The position numbers and the translations under genes were made by a program. Shown in pieces: positions 35,456 to 43,878 of a stretch of DNA of 64,000 nt; positions within the stretch are counted from its first letter, which is position 1; every line of letters starts with the position of its first letter. The notes under the pieces are model-generated. The model searched no databases. It saw nothing but the letters and a program-made list of their open reading frames with translations, and was not told the DNA's origin. Origin of the DNA: an uncultured Dorea sp. (GTDB lineage Bacteria > Bacillota > Clostridia > Lachnospirales > Lachnospiraceae); the NCBI GenBank assembly GCA_948602995.1, contig CAPEBR010000002.1, positions 1-64,000 on the forward strand. The letters run 5' to 3'.

Positions 35456-35588
35456 GTTACTGTTCACTCCGTGACCAGTAACCTTCGAAAATCCATCTGA
35501 AATTCGCTCCGCGAATGGGATTTTCTCACTCCTGAATCACTTTCTTACGGTCTGTGCAGTAAATGCACAGACCTGTGTGAACAGTAAC
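35456..35588 (+). repeat. multi-hairpin element, copy 5
   Basis: 133 bp, perfect 12-bp ends GTTACTGTTCAC/GTGAACAGTAAC, the GGTCTGTGCA/TGCACAGACC hairpin intact. It ends 15 bp before the -35 box of the metK promoter. Confidence 0.9.
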
Positions 35589-35602
35589 TAAAAAACTTGG
35601 GC

Positions 35603-35631
35603 TTGACATATCTTGCGGGAAGGTGTAGAGT
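35603..35631 (+). promoter_or_regulatory. promoter of the SAM riboswitch-metK transcript
   Basis: TTGACA (35603-35608), 17-bp spacer, TAGAGT (35626-35631), about 35 bp before the riboswitch aptamer. Confidence 0.7.
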
Positions 35632-35665
35632 AATCTATGTAGAAAACAAATAAATATCAGACTTT

Positions 35666-35765
35666 CTCTTATTCAGAGCAGTGGAGATACAAAGGATCTG
35701 TGAAGCTGCGGCAACCCCGGCAGGCCGGAAGGTGCCAACCTGAGCGAGTAATCGAACAATAAGAG
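35666..35765 (+). promoter_or_regulatory. SAM-I (S-box) riboswitch aptamer
   Basis: P1 stem CTCTTATT (35666-35673) with AATAAGAG (35758-35765). Internal S-box signatures: AGAGCAGTGGAG, GGATCTGTGAAGCTGCGGCAACC and GGAAGGTGCCAACCTGAGCGA. S-adenosylmethionine binding stabilises the aptamer and lets the following terminator form, so metK is shut off when SAM is plentiful. Placement before metK is the classic arrangement. Confidence 0.96.
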
Positions 35766-35784
35766 GATTGATTATGTAAAGATA

Positions 35785-35813
35785 AACAGTCCGCTTATGG
35801 CGGGCTGTTTTTA
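35785..35813 (+). terminator. riboswitch-controlled intrinsic terminator
   Basis: AACAGTCCGC (35785-35794) pairs with GCGGGCTGTT (35800-35809; one G-U pair) and is followed by a T-run. It is 112 bp upstream of metK and downstream of the SAM aptamer. Confidence 0.9.
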
Positions 35814-35875
35814 CGTGATATACACGAATCTTACTGGAATATAAAACCCTCGGGGAGAAAGCTGAGAGAAAAATG

Positions 35876-35901
35876 TTACTGCGAACGGAGTGAACAGTAA
35901 C
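35876..35901 (+). repeat. end remnant of the multi-hairpin element
   Basis: GTTACTGCGAACGGA followed by GTGAACAGTAAC, that is, both element ends with almost nothing between. It lies in the metK leader just before its ribosome binding site and could fold over it. Confidence 0.5.
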
Positions 35902-35924
35902 AGAAAAAGAAAGGAGAATTTTTT

Positions 35925-37112
35925 ATGGAAAGATATCTATTTACTTCAGAATCCGTGACAGAAGGGCATCCAGATAAGATGTGCGACCAGATATCAGATG
36001 CGATACTTGATGCTCTTATGGAGAAGGATCCCATGAGCCGTGTGGCATGTGAGACAAGCACAACGACAGGGCTTGTGCTTGTAATGGGTGAAATAACGAC
36101 AAACGCTTATGTGGACATTCAGAAAATTGTAAGAGACACGGTTCGGGAGATTGGCTATACGAGAGCGAAATATGGCTTTGATGCAGAGACCTGCGGCGTC
36201 ATGGTTGTCCTGGATGAGCAGTCCTCGGATATTGCCATGGGCGTGGATAAGGCGCTGGAAGCAAAGGAAAATAAGATGTCAGAGGAAGAGATTGAAGCCA
36301 TCGGCGCAGGGGACCAGGGCATGATGTTTGGCTATGCTTCTGATGAGACGCCGGAACTTATGCCCTATCCGATCGCCCTGGCTCATAAGCTCTCCAGAAG
36401 GCTTACTGAGATCAGAAAGGACGGTACGCTTACCTATTTAAGGCCGGACGGAAAGACGCAGGTTACAGTGGAGTATGACGAGGCGGGCATTCCGAAGCGT
36501 CTGGATGCGGTTGTCCTGTCCACACAGCATGATCCGGATGTAACACAGGAGCAGATTCATGAGGATATTAAAAAATATGTATTTGACGCAGTCATTCCAG
36601 AGGGGATGGTGGATGAGAATACAAAATTCTTCATCAATCCTACAGGCCGTTTTGTAATCGGCGGACCACACGGTGACAGCGGGCTTACAGGCCGTAAGAT
36701 CATTGTTGATACTTATGGCGGCATGGCACGTCACGGCGGCGGGGCATTTTCAGGGAAGGACTGCACCAAGGTAGACCGTTCCGCAGCCTATGCGGCACGT
36801 TATGTGGCAAAGAATATCGTGGCGGCGGGGCTTGCAAAGAAGTGTGAGATTCAGCTTTCCTATGCGATCGGCGTTGCACACCCGACATCTATTATGGTGG
36901 ACACATTTGGAACCGGGAAGCTGTCAGATGAAAAGCTGGTAGAGATAATCCGTGAGAATTTTGACCTTCGCCCGGCAGGAATTATCCAGATGCTGGATCT
37001 TCGGAGACCGATTTACAAACAGACAGCAGCATATGGACATTTCGGACGCACAGACGTGGACCTTTCCTGGGAAAGAACAGATAAGGCAGAAGTACTAAAG
37101 GCATATCTATAG
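35925..37112 (+). CDS. metK: S-adenosylmethionine synthetase MetK
   Basis: 395 aa. Makes SAM from methionine and ATP as a cytoplasmic tetramer. N-terminal FTSESVTEGHPDKMCDQISDAILDA, the GAGDQGMMFGYA motif, and GGGAFSGKDCTKVDRSAAY near the phosphate site are all diagnostic. AAAGGAGAATTTTTT precedes the ATG. Expression is set by the SAM-I riboswitch in the 5' leader. Monocistronic, ending at a strong intrinsic terminator. Confidence 0.98.
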   Translation: MERYLFTSESVTEGHPDKMCDQISDAILDALMEKDPMSRVACETSTTTGLVLVMGEITTNAYVDIQKIVRDTVREIGYTRAKYGFDAETCGVMVVLDEQSSDIAMGVDKALEAKENKMSEEEIEAIGAGDQGMMFGYASDETPELMPYPIALAHKLSRRLTEIRKDGTLTYLRPDGKTQVTVEYDEAGIPKRLDAVVLSTQHDPDVTQEQIHEDIKKYVFDAVIPEGMVDENTKFFINPTGRFVIGGPHGDSGLTGRKIIVDTYGGMARHGGGAFSGKDCTKVDRSAAYAARYVAKNIVAAGLAKKCEIQLSYAIGVAHPTSIMVDTFGTGKLSDEKLVEIIRENFDLRPAGIIQMLDLRRPIYKQTAAYGHFGRTDVDLSWERTDKAEVLKAYL

Positions 37113-37151
37113 AATGCCGGTTCTATTTATAAAATTTTAATAAAAGTTTAT

Positions 37152-37179
37152 GGGCGCTTTCGTGTGGGGCGCCTTTTTT
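37152..37179 (+). terminator. intrinsic terminator after metK
   Basis: GGCGC and GCGCC arms (37153-37157 with 37069-style partner at 37169-37173), loop TTTCGTGTGGG, followed by six T. It lies 40 bp after the metK stop codon. Confidence 0.8.
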
Positions 37180-37211
37180 CGTGCTATACTTTACTCACGG
37201 AGGATGCGATT

Positions 37212-38708
37212 ATGAAGTTCAAAACCAGATTAATAATAGCATTTTTTACAATTATTCTGATTCCGGCCGCATTGTCTGCTGCTATGATTATGGTTTTGGG
37301 GCATTACCAGATTGGCGTGATTGATAAAGCCTATGGTATTACAGGCACAACGGTGGAGAGTCTTTCGAATCCCATGCAGGTCTTGTCCAGAGTAACAGAG
37401 AAGCCCTACCATGAGCTTGAGGAGATCGCCCGTTATAAACCGGGAGATCTGGAGGATGCTACGCTGCTTGAAGAGTTTAACCAGAAACTTATGGGAAAGA
37501 AAGCATATCTTCTGGTCCGCAAGGGAAGGACGCTTGTATATTTGGGAACCGGTTCCCAGGAGGTGGAGAAGGTTGCCGCACAGCTTCCAGGGTATGGTGA
37601 ATCCGATATTACATCGGAGAATGGCATTTATCTAGGGGGAGAGGCGCAGGCGCTTGTAAAGCAGATTGATTTCGTATATCCGGGAGGAGAAGAAGGAAGT
37701 GCATTCATTATAACGGATGTCAGTAATGTAATACCAGAGGTGGAGCAGTTTTTTGTAGATATGCTGCTGTGCGTGCTGATTGTGCTTGTGCTGACGGCCC
37801 TGGGGCTGATCTTCTGGATCTATAAGGGGGTTATGCGCCCGGTGGAGAAGATGCAGGTTGCTGCAGGAAATATAAAAGAAGGGAATCTGGACTTTGAACT
37901 AAGCCCGGATTCTGACGATGAGCTGGGGCAGCTCTGCATGAGCCTGGAGGATATGCGCAGAAGGCTTAAGGACAATGCAGAGGAAAAGGTTGAATTTGAC
38001 AGAGAGAATAAAGAACTGATTAGCAATATTTCCCATGATCTTAAGACGCCTGTGACCACAATCAAGGGATATGCGGAAGGAATTATGGATGGCGTGGCAG
38101 ACACGCCGGAAAAGATCGAAAAATATGTCCGAACCATTTATAATAAGGCAAATGAGATGGATCTGCTCATTAATGAGCTGACCTTGTATTCAAAGATTGA
38201 TACAAACCGGATACCATATGATTTTAGCATTCTGTCGGTAAATGATTATTTTAGCGACTGCTCAGAGGAGCTGTATCTGGAGCTTGAGGCGAAGAATGTG
38301 GAGTTTGGGTATTTTAATTATGTGGATCCAGAGGTGAAAGTAATCGCAGACGCAGAGCAGATCAAACGGGTGATTCATAATATTGTGAATAATTCTACAA
38401 AATATATGGATAAGTCCCGGGCGAAGATTAACCTGCGGGTGAAGGATGTAGGAGACTTTGTGCAGGTTGAGCTTGAAGATAATGGAAAAGGAATTGCGGC
38501 AAAGGATCTGCCGAATATATTTGACCGGTTTTACCGGGCCGATACATCAAGAAATTCTTCCAAGGGCGGAAGCGGAATCGGGCTTTCCATTGTGAAGAAG
38601 ATTATAGAAGAACACGGGGGCAAGATATGGGCGACCAGCAGGGAGAATACCGGGACGACTATGTACTTTGTTCTCAGAAAGTATCAGGAGGTGCCAGTAC
38701 ATGAATAG
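37212..38708 (+). CDS. sensor histidine kinase
   Basis: 498 aa from ATG 37212 (ACGGAGGATGCG upstream; an upstream extension to 37164 lacks support). Transmembrane helix 1 (about 8-30), extracytoplasmic sensor (about 31-185), helix 2 (about 190-215), HAMP (about 215-270), HisKA with H-box SNISHDLKTPVTTIKGYAEG, and HATPase with N box (HNIVNNSTKYMDKS), G1 (ELEDNGKGI) and G2 (GGSGIGLSIVKKIIEEHGG). Signal unknown. It overlaps the response-regulator gene by 8 bp, so the two form a coupled pair. Confidence 0.95.
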   Translation: MKFKTRLIIAFFTIILIPAALSAAMIMVLGHYQIGVIDKAYGITGTTVESLSNPMQVLSRVTEKPYHELEEIARYKPGDLEDATLLEEFNQKLMGKKAYLLVRKGRTLVYLGTGSQEVEKVAAQLPGYGESDITSENGIYLGGEAQALVKQIDFVYPGGEEGSAFIITDVSNVIPEVEQFFVDMLLCVLIVLVLTALGLIFWIYKGVMRPVEKMQVAAGNIKEGNLDFELSPDSDDELGQLCMSLEDMRRRLKDNAEEKVEFDRENKELISNISHDLKTPVTTIKGYAEGIMDGVADTPEKIEKYVRTIYNKANEMDLLINELTLYSKIDTNRIPYDFSILSVNDYFSDCSEELYLELEAKNVEFGYFNYVDPEVKVIADAEQIKRVIHNIVNNSTKYMDKSRAKINLRVKDVGDFVQVELEDNGKGIAAKDLPNIFDRFYRADTSRNSSKGGSGIGLSIVKKIIEEHGGKIWATSRENTGTTMYFVLRKYQEVPVHE

Positions 38709-39390
38709 GATTTTGATTGTGGAGGATGAAGAGACAATCGCAGATTTGGAGAAGGACTATCTGGAGCTTAGCGGGTTTGAGGTAAAGGTGGCAAATGACG
38801 GGGAGGCCGGGCTTAAGGAAGCGCTGAACGGGGATTACAATCTATTTATCCTGGATCTGATGCTCCCGGGAGTGGACGGCTTCGAGATCTGCCGGAAGAT
38901 ACGGGATGAAAAAAATACCCCAATTATCATGGTATCTGCAAAGAAGGATGATATTGATAAAATCCGGGGCCTGGGACTTGGCGCAGATGATTATATGACC
39001 AAGCCTTTTAGTCCAAGCGAGCTGGTGGCAAGAGTCAAAGCCCACCTGGCAAGATATGACCGCCTGACAGGAAGCGCGGTTTCAAAAAATAACGTCATAG
39101 AGATCCGGGGGCTTAAAATAGACACTACTGCAAGAAGAGTGTGGATCAACGGCGAAGAAAAGGCTTTTACCACGAAGGAGTTTGATCTTCTGACCTTCCT
39201 GGCAGGACATCCGAATCATGTCTATACTAAGGAGGAGCTGTTCCGGGAGATCTGGGATATGGAATCAATCGGAGACATCGCGACAGTGACGGTGCATATC
39301 AAGAAGATCCGCGAGAAGGTGGAAATGGACACATCGAACCCACAGTATATTGAGACAATATGGGGAGTCGGATACCGTTTTAAAATGTAG
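38701..39390 (+). CDS. OmpR/PhoB-family response regulator
   Basis: 229 aa from ATG 38701 (CAGGAGGTGCC upstream). Receiver domain with acidic pair (VEDEE), phospho-acceptor Asp52 in FILDLMLPG, Thr/Ser switch in PIIMVSAKKDD and Lys in ADDYMTKPFS. C-terminal winged helix (about 130-228; KAFTTKEFDLLTFLAGHPNHVYTKEELFREIW ... TVTVHIKKIREKVE). Partner of the overlapping histidine kinase. Target genes unknown. Confidence 0.96.
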   Translation: MNRILIVEDEETIADLEKDYLELSGFEVKVANDGEAGLKEALNGDYNLFILDLMLPGVDGFEICRKIRDEKNTPIIMVSAKKDDIDKIRGLGLGADDYMTKPFSPSELVARVKAHLARYDRLTGSAVSKNNVIEIRGLKIDTTARRVWINGEEKAFTTKEFDLLTFLAGHPNHVYTKEELFREIWDMESIGDIATVTVHIKKIREKVEMDTSNPQYIETIWGVGYRFKM

Positions 39391-39394
39391 CAGG

Positions 39395-39432
39395 TTGGGG
39401 ACGGGGTATTTTTAAAAATACCCCGTCCCCAA
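39395..39432. repeat. dispersed palindrome, copy 6 (overlaps a CDS end)
   Basis: Perfect palindrome starting TTGGGGACGGGGTATTT. It lies between the convergent response regulator and kinase-like genes, and it encodes the last residues LGTGYF and the stop of the minus-strand gene. Confidence 0.93.
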
Positions 39433-40533
39433 TGGCGTTTTTGGCTGTCCGTCGCGCTGTCTCCAGATATTGCCCACCGCGAGGTAGTCGATCTGTCCGG
39501 TATCCATATAGTCAGATAGCAGTTCTTTCATGCGCTGTCCCCATGTATCCCGGATGCCGTCTTTAACACCCCAGTAGGATTCTGATAGTTCTAAGAGGCG
39601 GCAGCCTGCAAGGAAGTCGATCGACTTTTCATCTGCAGGAGAGGATGGGATGTACTTCCCGCCGTTTTCTGCGTAGCCTTTGAAGAAGGCATTTTCTGCT
39701 TCCCTGAAGCATTCTGCGTCGTAATAATTAAAGAGAAAGAACCGGAATCCGTAGAATTCTAAAGCAGCAGGGGCAGCCTGTGCTGATTCCAGGTCAAAGT
39801 AACCGGTGGGACGGCCCTGTTCGTCCGTAAAAAAGTTTTCCGCGTGCATGTCGGTAAACACAAGCACCGGCGGCGTCTGGTCCGCGCCGTAGATGGGGCG
39901 GAGTTCGTCAAGCTTCCTGTGGAAGAATTCTGTAACCTGCATAGTCTCGTCTTCTGAAAAGACGCCTTTTTGCATACATTTTTCAAGCCGCATATCTACA
40001 ACTTCAAGAAAACGGTCAGAAAAGTTATCCATACCTGCAGGCTCAATAACATCGTCTTTCATAATGTTTCCGAAGGATGGAAATGTAATATTCTGAATCT
40101 GTGCAAAGTCCCTGCCAAGATATCCCATACTGTCCAGGAACCGCTTTTTTGAGAAGCCGCTTCTTACCATACATTCCTTCTGGGAGATGCCGGTCATTCG
40201 CTCCAGAAGGATGAACCTCCCGTGGGAGGAGTCATGTATTCCGTACACCTCGGGGGTAGGGACGCCGGATTTCTCCTTAATCATGCGAAAGAGCCAGGCC
40301 TCCCGTTCCAGGGAAAGGATTCCGCCAAAAAGTGTGTCCCTGGAAGCGTCTGACAGGCCGGCCTCTGTTTCCCTTATCTTTGCAAATTTCAGGATGGCAG
40401 GCCGGTTTCCCTCCAGTATGACATCAAAGACGAAATGATTAGAGCCCTCGTTAACCGGGCGTATCTTCACGGGCTTATATCCGGATTCCAGGAGAGCAGT
40501 CCTGGCCTGTCCGGCAGTTTTGATCTGTGACAT
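39412..40533 (-). CDS. APH-fold small-molecule kinase family protein
   Basis: 373 aa. Aminoglycoside-phosphotransferase/choline-kinase fold: N-lobe VNEGSNHFVFDVILEGNRPAILKFA (glycine loop and Lys), catalytic loop LVFTDMHAENFF (variant of HGDxHxxN) and FDLESA as the DxD-like metal motif. Many members phosphorylate metabolites, so this is not evidence of drug resistance. The C-terminal LGTGYF comes from a palindromic repeat. It is last in a tight minus-strand unit after tryptophanase and a regulator (9-bp gap), suggesting a role in the same amino-acid pathway. Confidence 0.82.
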   Translation of the reverse strand: MSQIKTAGQARTALLESGYKPVKIRPVNEGSNHFVFDVILEGNRPAILKFAKIRETEAGLSDASRDTLFGGILSLEREAWLFRMIKEKSGVPTPEVYGIHDSSHGRFILLERMTGISQKECMVRSGFSKKRFLDSMGYLGRDFAQIQNITFPSFGNIMKDDVIEPAGMDNFSDRFLEVVDMRLEKCMQKGVFSEDETMQVTEFFHRKLDELRPIYGADQTPPVLVFTDMHAENFFTDEQGRPTGYFDLESAQAAPAALEFYGFRFFLFNYYDAECFREAENAFFKGYAENGGKYIPSSPADEKSIDFLAGCRLLELSESYWGVKDGIRDTWGQRMKELLSDYMDTGQIDYLAVGNIWRQRDGQPKTPLGTGYF

Positions 40534-40542
40534 AAAGGTTTA

Positions 40543-41199
40543 TCACTCCTTCTTCTCCAGCTGCTGGAGATAGCGGTAGATGGTTGCTTTTGAGCTCTTA
40601 AGCTTCTTTGCCACTTCAATAACCGAGCCCTTGGCAAGGAACACGCCCCGGCTGTCCATCTCCCGGATGACAGAAAGCTTCTCGTCGGCATTCAGGCGGC
40701 CTGGAGGAGAATTGAAGCGTATGGTTGCCTCCTCCAGAACTTTGTCGATCATCTCTGTGACAGACAGGGTGAGAGCCTCGTAGGACTGCTTCGGGGAGCT
40801 GCTTTTGCCAGAGGGTTTCAGCACATTATGCTTCTGCTCACCGTTGATCAGAAGTTCCAGGTAGCTGCGGATGTGTATGAGTTCGCCCACATTCTGATTG
40901 ATGGTGAGGAGACCTGAAAAGGAGTCCCCTTCCCGTATGAACATGGTTGCAGAGCGCATCTTTTCCCCCTTGGCAGACAGAGTCCGGTAATTAATATTGT
41001 AGGGAATGTCCTGGCACTCCGGATTTTTAATCAGGGCCTGCTGCATCTCGCTTAAAGGGGCTCCCGGGTAGTGGTTCGGATCTGCGGAATTTTCAACGTG
41101 AAGAATTTTCTGCGTGTCACAGAGGATAATTTCCACCTCTGTCCCTAAAAAGAGGGACAGAAATTCCATGATGGGGCGGTATAGCTCAATGTTCAACAT
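40543..41199 (-). CDS. YheO/DauR-type transcriptional regulator
   Basis: 218 aa. N-terminal PAS-like YheO domain (about 5-115; FLSLFLGTEVEIILCDTQK ... GDSFSGLLTINQNVGELIHIR) and C-terminal HTH_22 domain (about 165-215; VFLAKGSVIEVAKKLKSSKATIYRYLQQL). The best known member, DauR, represses D-arginine catabolism; others control amino-acid breakdown. Lying 51 bp after tryptophanase on the same strand, it probably controls tnaA, and perhaps also the divergent peptide operon, in response to an amino acid. Confidence 0.9.
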   Translation of the reverse strand: MLNIELYRPIMEFLSLFLGTEVEIILCDTQKILHVENSADPNHYPGAPLSEMQQALIKNPECQDIPYNINYRTLSAKGEKMRSATMFIREGDSFSGLLTINQNVGELIHIRSYLELLINGEQKHNVLKPSGKSSSPKQSYEALTLSVTEMIDKVLEEATIRFNSPPGRLNADEKLSVIREMDSRGVFLAKGSVIEVAKKLKSSKATIYRYLQQLEKKE

Positions 41200-41250
41200 A
41201 GCTTCTCCATTCTGCTGGGTAGTTCGTATATTTTTTATTTGTGCGCCTGT

Positions 41251-42636
41251 CTAAAGCAGTTCAAAGCCTGCGGTGAAGTGGCGCAGGGATGCTATGGAAC
41301 CCTGGTGTACGATCTTCATGCCGCGGTACTGATCCCGTTTTTCGTAAATGTCGCCCAGCGCATTTGCGATTACATCCATATGACTGTTTGTGTAGACCCG
41401 GCGGTTAATGGCTATACGCATAGACTCAATAGCAGGATAGATGGGCTCCCCGGTCTCCTTGTCAAAGGCTCCGAAAGCGCAGGCGCCGATCTCCACACAG
41501 CGGACTCCTGCTTCCTCATATAGGGCGCACACAAGGCGCTGGCTTGGGAATTCGCTCTGCGGAATCTGCGGGAAGAAGCGCCGTCCATCTACATAGACGC
41601 CGTGTCCGCCGGTAGGTTCAATGATCGGCACGCCGCGCTCCTTTAATTTTTCCCCAAGATAGGCGACCTGTCCGATTCTGTATTCCAGATAGTGCTCGTC
41701 GCACACTTCGCGCAGGCCTACTGCAAGAGCGTCCATATCACGGCCGGACATCCCGCCATAGGTAATGAAGCCCTCATGCACAATGGCAAGCTGGTTAGCC
41801 TTCTCATAGACCTCTTTATTCCGTGTTACAAAGAGCCCGCCGATATTTACCAGTCCGTCCTTTTTGCTGCTCATGGTAGCTGTCTCGCAGTAGCTGAACA
41901 TCTCGCGGGTAATCTCCATAATGCTTTTGTCCTGATAGCCGGGCTCCCTGGTCTTAATAAACCAGGCATTCTCGGCGAGGCGGGCACTATCCATAACGAC
42001 CGGAATACCATACTGTCCGGCAAGTCTGCTGACCTCCCGGATATTCTCCATAGAAACAGGCTGCCCGCCGTTGTTGTTGCAGGTAATAGTAATAATAACG
42101 ACACAGATATTTTCCGCACCCTTCTCGTCAATTAGACGGCGCATCTTCTCAAGGTCAATATTTCCCTTAAAGGGTTCAGGGGCAGAGGCAGTATCCATGC
42201 CTGCATCCGTGGCAAAATCTACCGGAAGGCAGCCCATGATCTCCGCATTTCCCCGGAAAGTATCAAAATGCATATTGCCAATGGCATAAGCGCCGGGGCG
42301 GCAGTAAATCTGCGTCATGATGTAGTCTGCCGCACGTCCCTGGTGTGTCGGCTGAACATAAGGCATGCCAAATACCTCATGCACGGAAGCCTCAAGGCGG
42401 TAAAAGCTGCGGCAGCCCGCGTATGCCTCATCCCCAAGCATAAGGGCGCTCCACTGCTCCTGGCTCATGGCGCTTGTGCCGCTGTCTGTGATGCAGTCTA
42501 TGTAAACCTGCTCGGATTTCAGCCGGAATGCATTATATCCGGCTTCCTTAAGCCATTCCTGGCGCTGTGCCTTTGTGGACTTCGGGATGGACTCTACCAT
42601 CTTGATTCGAAAGGGTTCTGCTGTCATGTACTTCAT
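41251..42636 (-). CDS. tnaA: tryptophanase (beta-eliminating lyase)
   Basis: 461 aa from the ATG at 42636, with AAGGAGG 7-12 bases upstream; an extension to 42744 would run through the promoter. PLP enzyme converting L-tryptophan to indole, pyruvate and ammonia. DSGTSAMSQEQWSALMLGDEAYAG, PTHQGRAADYI, VVMDSARLAENAWFIKTRE and the PLP lysine in TMSSKKDGLVNIGG are family signatures. The closely related tyrosine phenol-lyase has Arg in VRSMERG; here it is VRCVEIG, as in tryptophanase. I see no tnaC-like leader peptide. Confidence 0.9.
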   Translation of the reverse strand: MKYMTAEPFRIKMVESIPKSTKAQRQEWLKEAGYNAFRLKSEQVYIDCITDSGTSAMSQEQWSALMLGDEAYAGCRSFYRLEASVHEVFGMPYVQPTHQGRAADYIMTQIYCRPGAYAIGNMHFDTFRGNAEIMGCLPVDFATDAGMDTASAPEPFKGNIDLEKMRRLIDEKGAENICVVIITITCNNNGGQPVSMENIREVSRLAGQYGIPVVMDSARLAENAWFIKTREPGYQDKSIMEITREMFSYCETATMSSKKDGLVNIGGLFVTRNKEVYEKANQLAIVHEGFITYGGMSGRDMDALAVGLREVCDEHYLEYRIGQVAYLGEKLKERGVPIIEPTGGHGVYVDGRRFFPQIPQSEFPSQRLVCALYEEAGVRCVEIGACAFGAFDKETGEPIYPAIESMRIAINRRVYTNSHMDVIANALGDIYEKRDQYRGMKIVHQGSIASLRHFTAGFELL

Positions 42637-42715
42637 AAAAAACCTCCTTAAATTATAATATGATAACTGTTTTTTTGCAACGGCTTTCATATGGTACACC
42701 GTTGAAATTGAGAAA

Positions 42716-42744
42716 ATTGTAGCATAATAAGAAAGATGTGTCAA
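42716..42744 (-). promoter_or_regulatory. tnaA promoter
   Basis: On the minus strand, TTGACA (42744-42739), 17-bp spacer, TACAAT (42721-42716), about 80 bp before the tnaA start. Confidence 0.8.
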
Positions 42745-42778
42745 TATAAGAAAAATGTATTTTTATTAAAAAAAATTC

Positions 42779-42807
42779 TTGACTAAGTGAGGAACGTAGG
42801 ATATACT
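42779..42807 (+). promoter_or_regulatory. promoter of the peptide-use operon
   Basis: TTGACT (42779-42784), 17-bp spacer, TATACT (42802-42807). It is back to back with the tnaA promoter, the two -35 boxes being 34 bp apart, so one regulator could act on both. The rest of the 312-bp gap is AT-rich with no gene. Confidence 0.8.
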
Positions 42808-42948
42808 CTAGTTAGATTCAACAAAAAAGCAGGTCAGACACCCATATAAGACATACAAAATGATAAAAAGCTTTTCAAAGGTATATGAGAGAGTTTGTAC
42901 AGTTTTTTGGAAATGATTCAAAAAAACAAGAAAAGGAGGGAGCTGCGA

Positions 42949-43869
42949 ATGGGAAAATACGTAGCAAAGAGATTTGTTTCCATGGTGATCACACTGTTTC
43001 TGGTTGCAACCGTGACTTTTTTCTTAATGCATGCCGTGCCGGGACAGCCATTTGAGATCAGCCGGGAGACGCCAGAGAGCGTAAAGGAAGCGCTCTATGC
43101 CAAGTATGGACTGGACAAGCCGTTATCAGAGCAGTATGTCATCTATATGAAGAATCTGCTCCGCGGTGATTTTGGGGTATCTATGAAGTATAAGAGCCAG
43201 ACAGTACTTGGGAAGGTAACATCAGGTATGCCGGTATCAGCAGTGATCGGATTTGGGGGTGTACTTGCCGGATGCCTGATTGGCGCGTGCTTCGGAATAC
43301 TTGCTGCACTGAAGAATAAGGGGATAACCGATTATCTTGTTATTATTCTGGCAATACTGGGGGTATCTATTCCGAACTTTGTATTCGGATCCCTCATACA
43401 GAGGTATTTTGCCGTAGAGTGGAAGCTGTTTCCCATACAGGGATGGAAGGGCGCTGAATATGTAATTCTGCCCGTCATGGCTGCGGCGTTCACCAATGTT
43501 GCCTATTATGCCAGAATGCTGCGGACAAGCATGCTGGATGTCATGGGGCAGGATTATATCTACACGGCGAAGAGCAAAGGGCTGAATCAGAATGAGATTG
43601 TGGGAAAACATATACTGAGGAATTCTTTTCTTCCGCTTGTGACATCCCTTGGGCCTATGTGCGCCGGGGCGCTGACTGGAAACTTTGTAATAGAGAAGAT
43701 CTTCAATGTGCCGGGTATCGGGCAGTCGATGATCTCATCAATCCAGAATTCAGACTATACGATGATTATGGGACTAACGATTATCTTCGCCTTTATTTCG
43801 GTAATCTGCTATTTTCTGGTGGATATTATTTACGGCATTGTTGACCCGCGTATCAGGATTGCCGGATAG
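42949..43869 (+). CDS. dipeptide/oligopeptide ABC transporter permease (DppB-like)
   Basis: 306 aa from ATG 42949 (AAAAGGAGGG upstream). Six transmembrane helices. The N-terminal gating segment YVAKRFVSMVITLFLVATVTFFLMHAVPG and the EAA-type loop (ARMLRTSMLDVMGQDYIYTAKSKGLNQNEIVGKHILRNSF) that docks the ATPases are typical of DppB/OppB. First gene of the five-gene transporter. Confidence 0.95.
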   Translation: MGKYVAKRFVSMVITLFLVATVTFFLMHAVPGQPFEISRETPESVKEALYAKYGLDKPLSEQYVIYMKNLLRGDFGVSMKYKSQTVLGKVTSGMPVSAVIGFGGVLAGCLIGACFGILAALKNKGITDYLVIILAILGVSIPNFVFGSLIQRYFAVEWKLFPIQGWKGAEYVILPVMAAAFTNVAYYARMLRTSMLDVMGQDYIYTAKSKGLNQNEIVGKHILRNSFLPLVTSLGPMCAGALTGNFVIEKIFNVPGIGQSMISSIQNSDYTMIMGLTIIFAFISVICYFLVDIIYGIVDPRIRIAG

Positions 43870-43878
43870 GAGAGAGCT

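Noticed and set aside
39412..40533. Antibiotic resistance by aminoglycoside phosphotransferase
   Set aside because: Only the general APH fold is visible; the catalytic loop and operon context point to a metabolic kinase.
42637..42715. tnaC-type leader peptide before tnaA
   Set aside because: No short frame with a critical Trp and ribosome binding site was found between promoter and gene.
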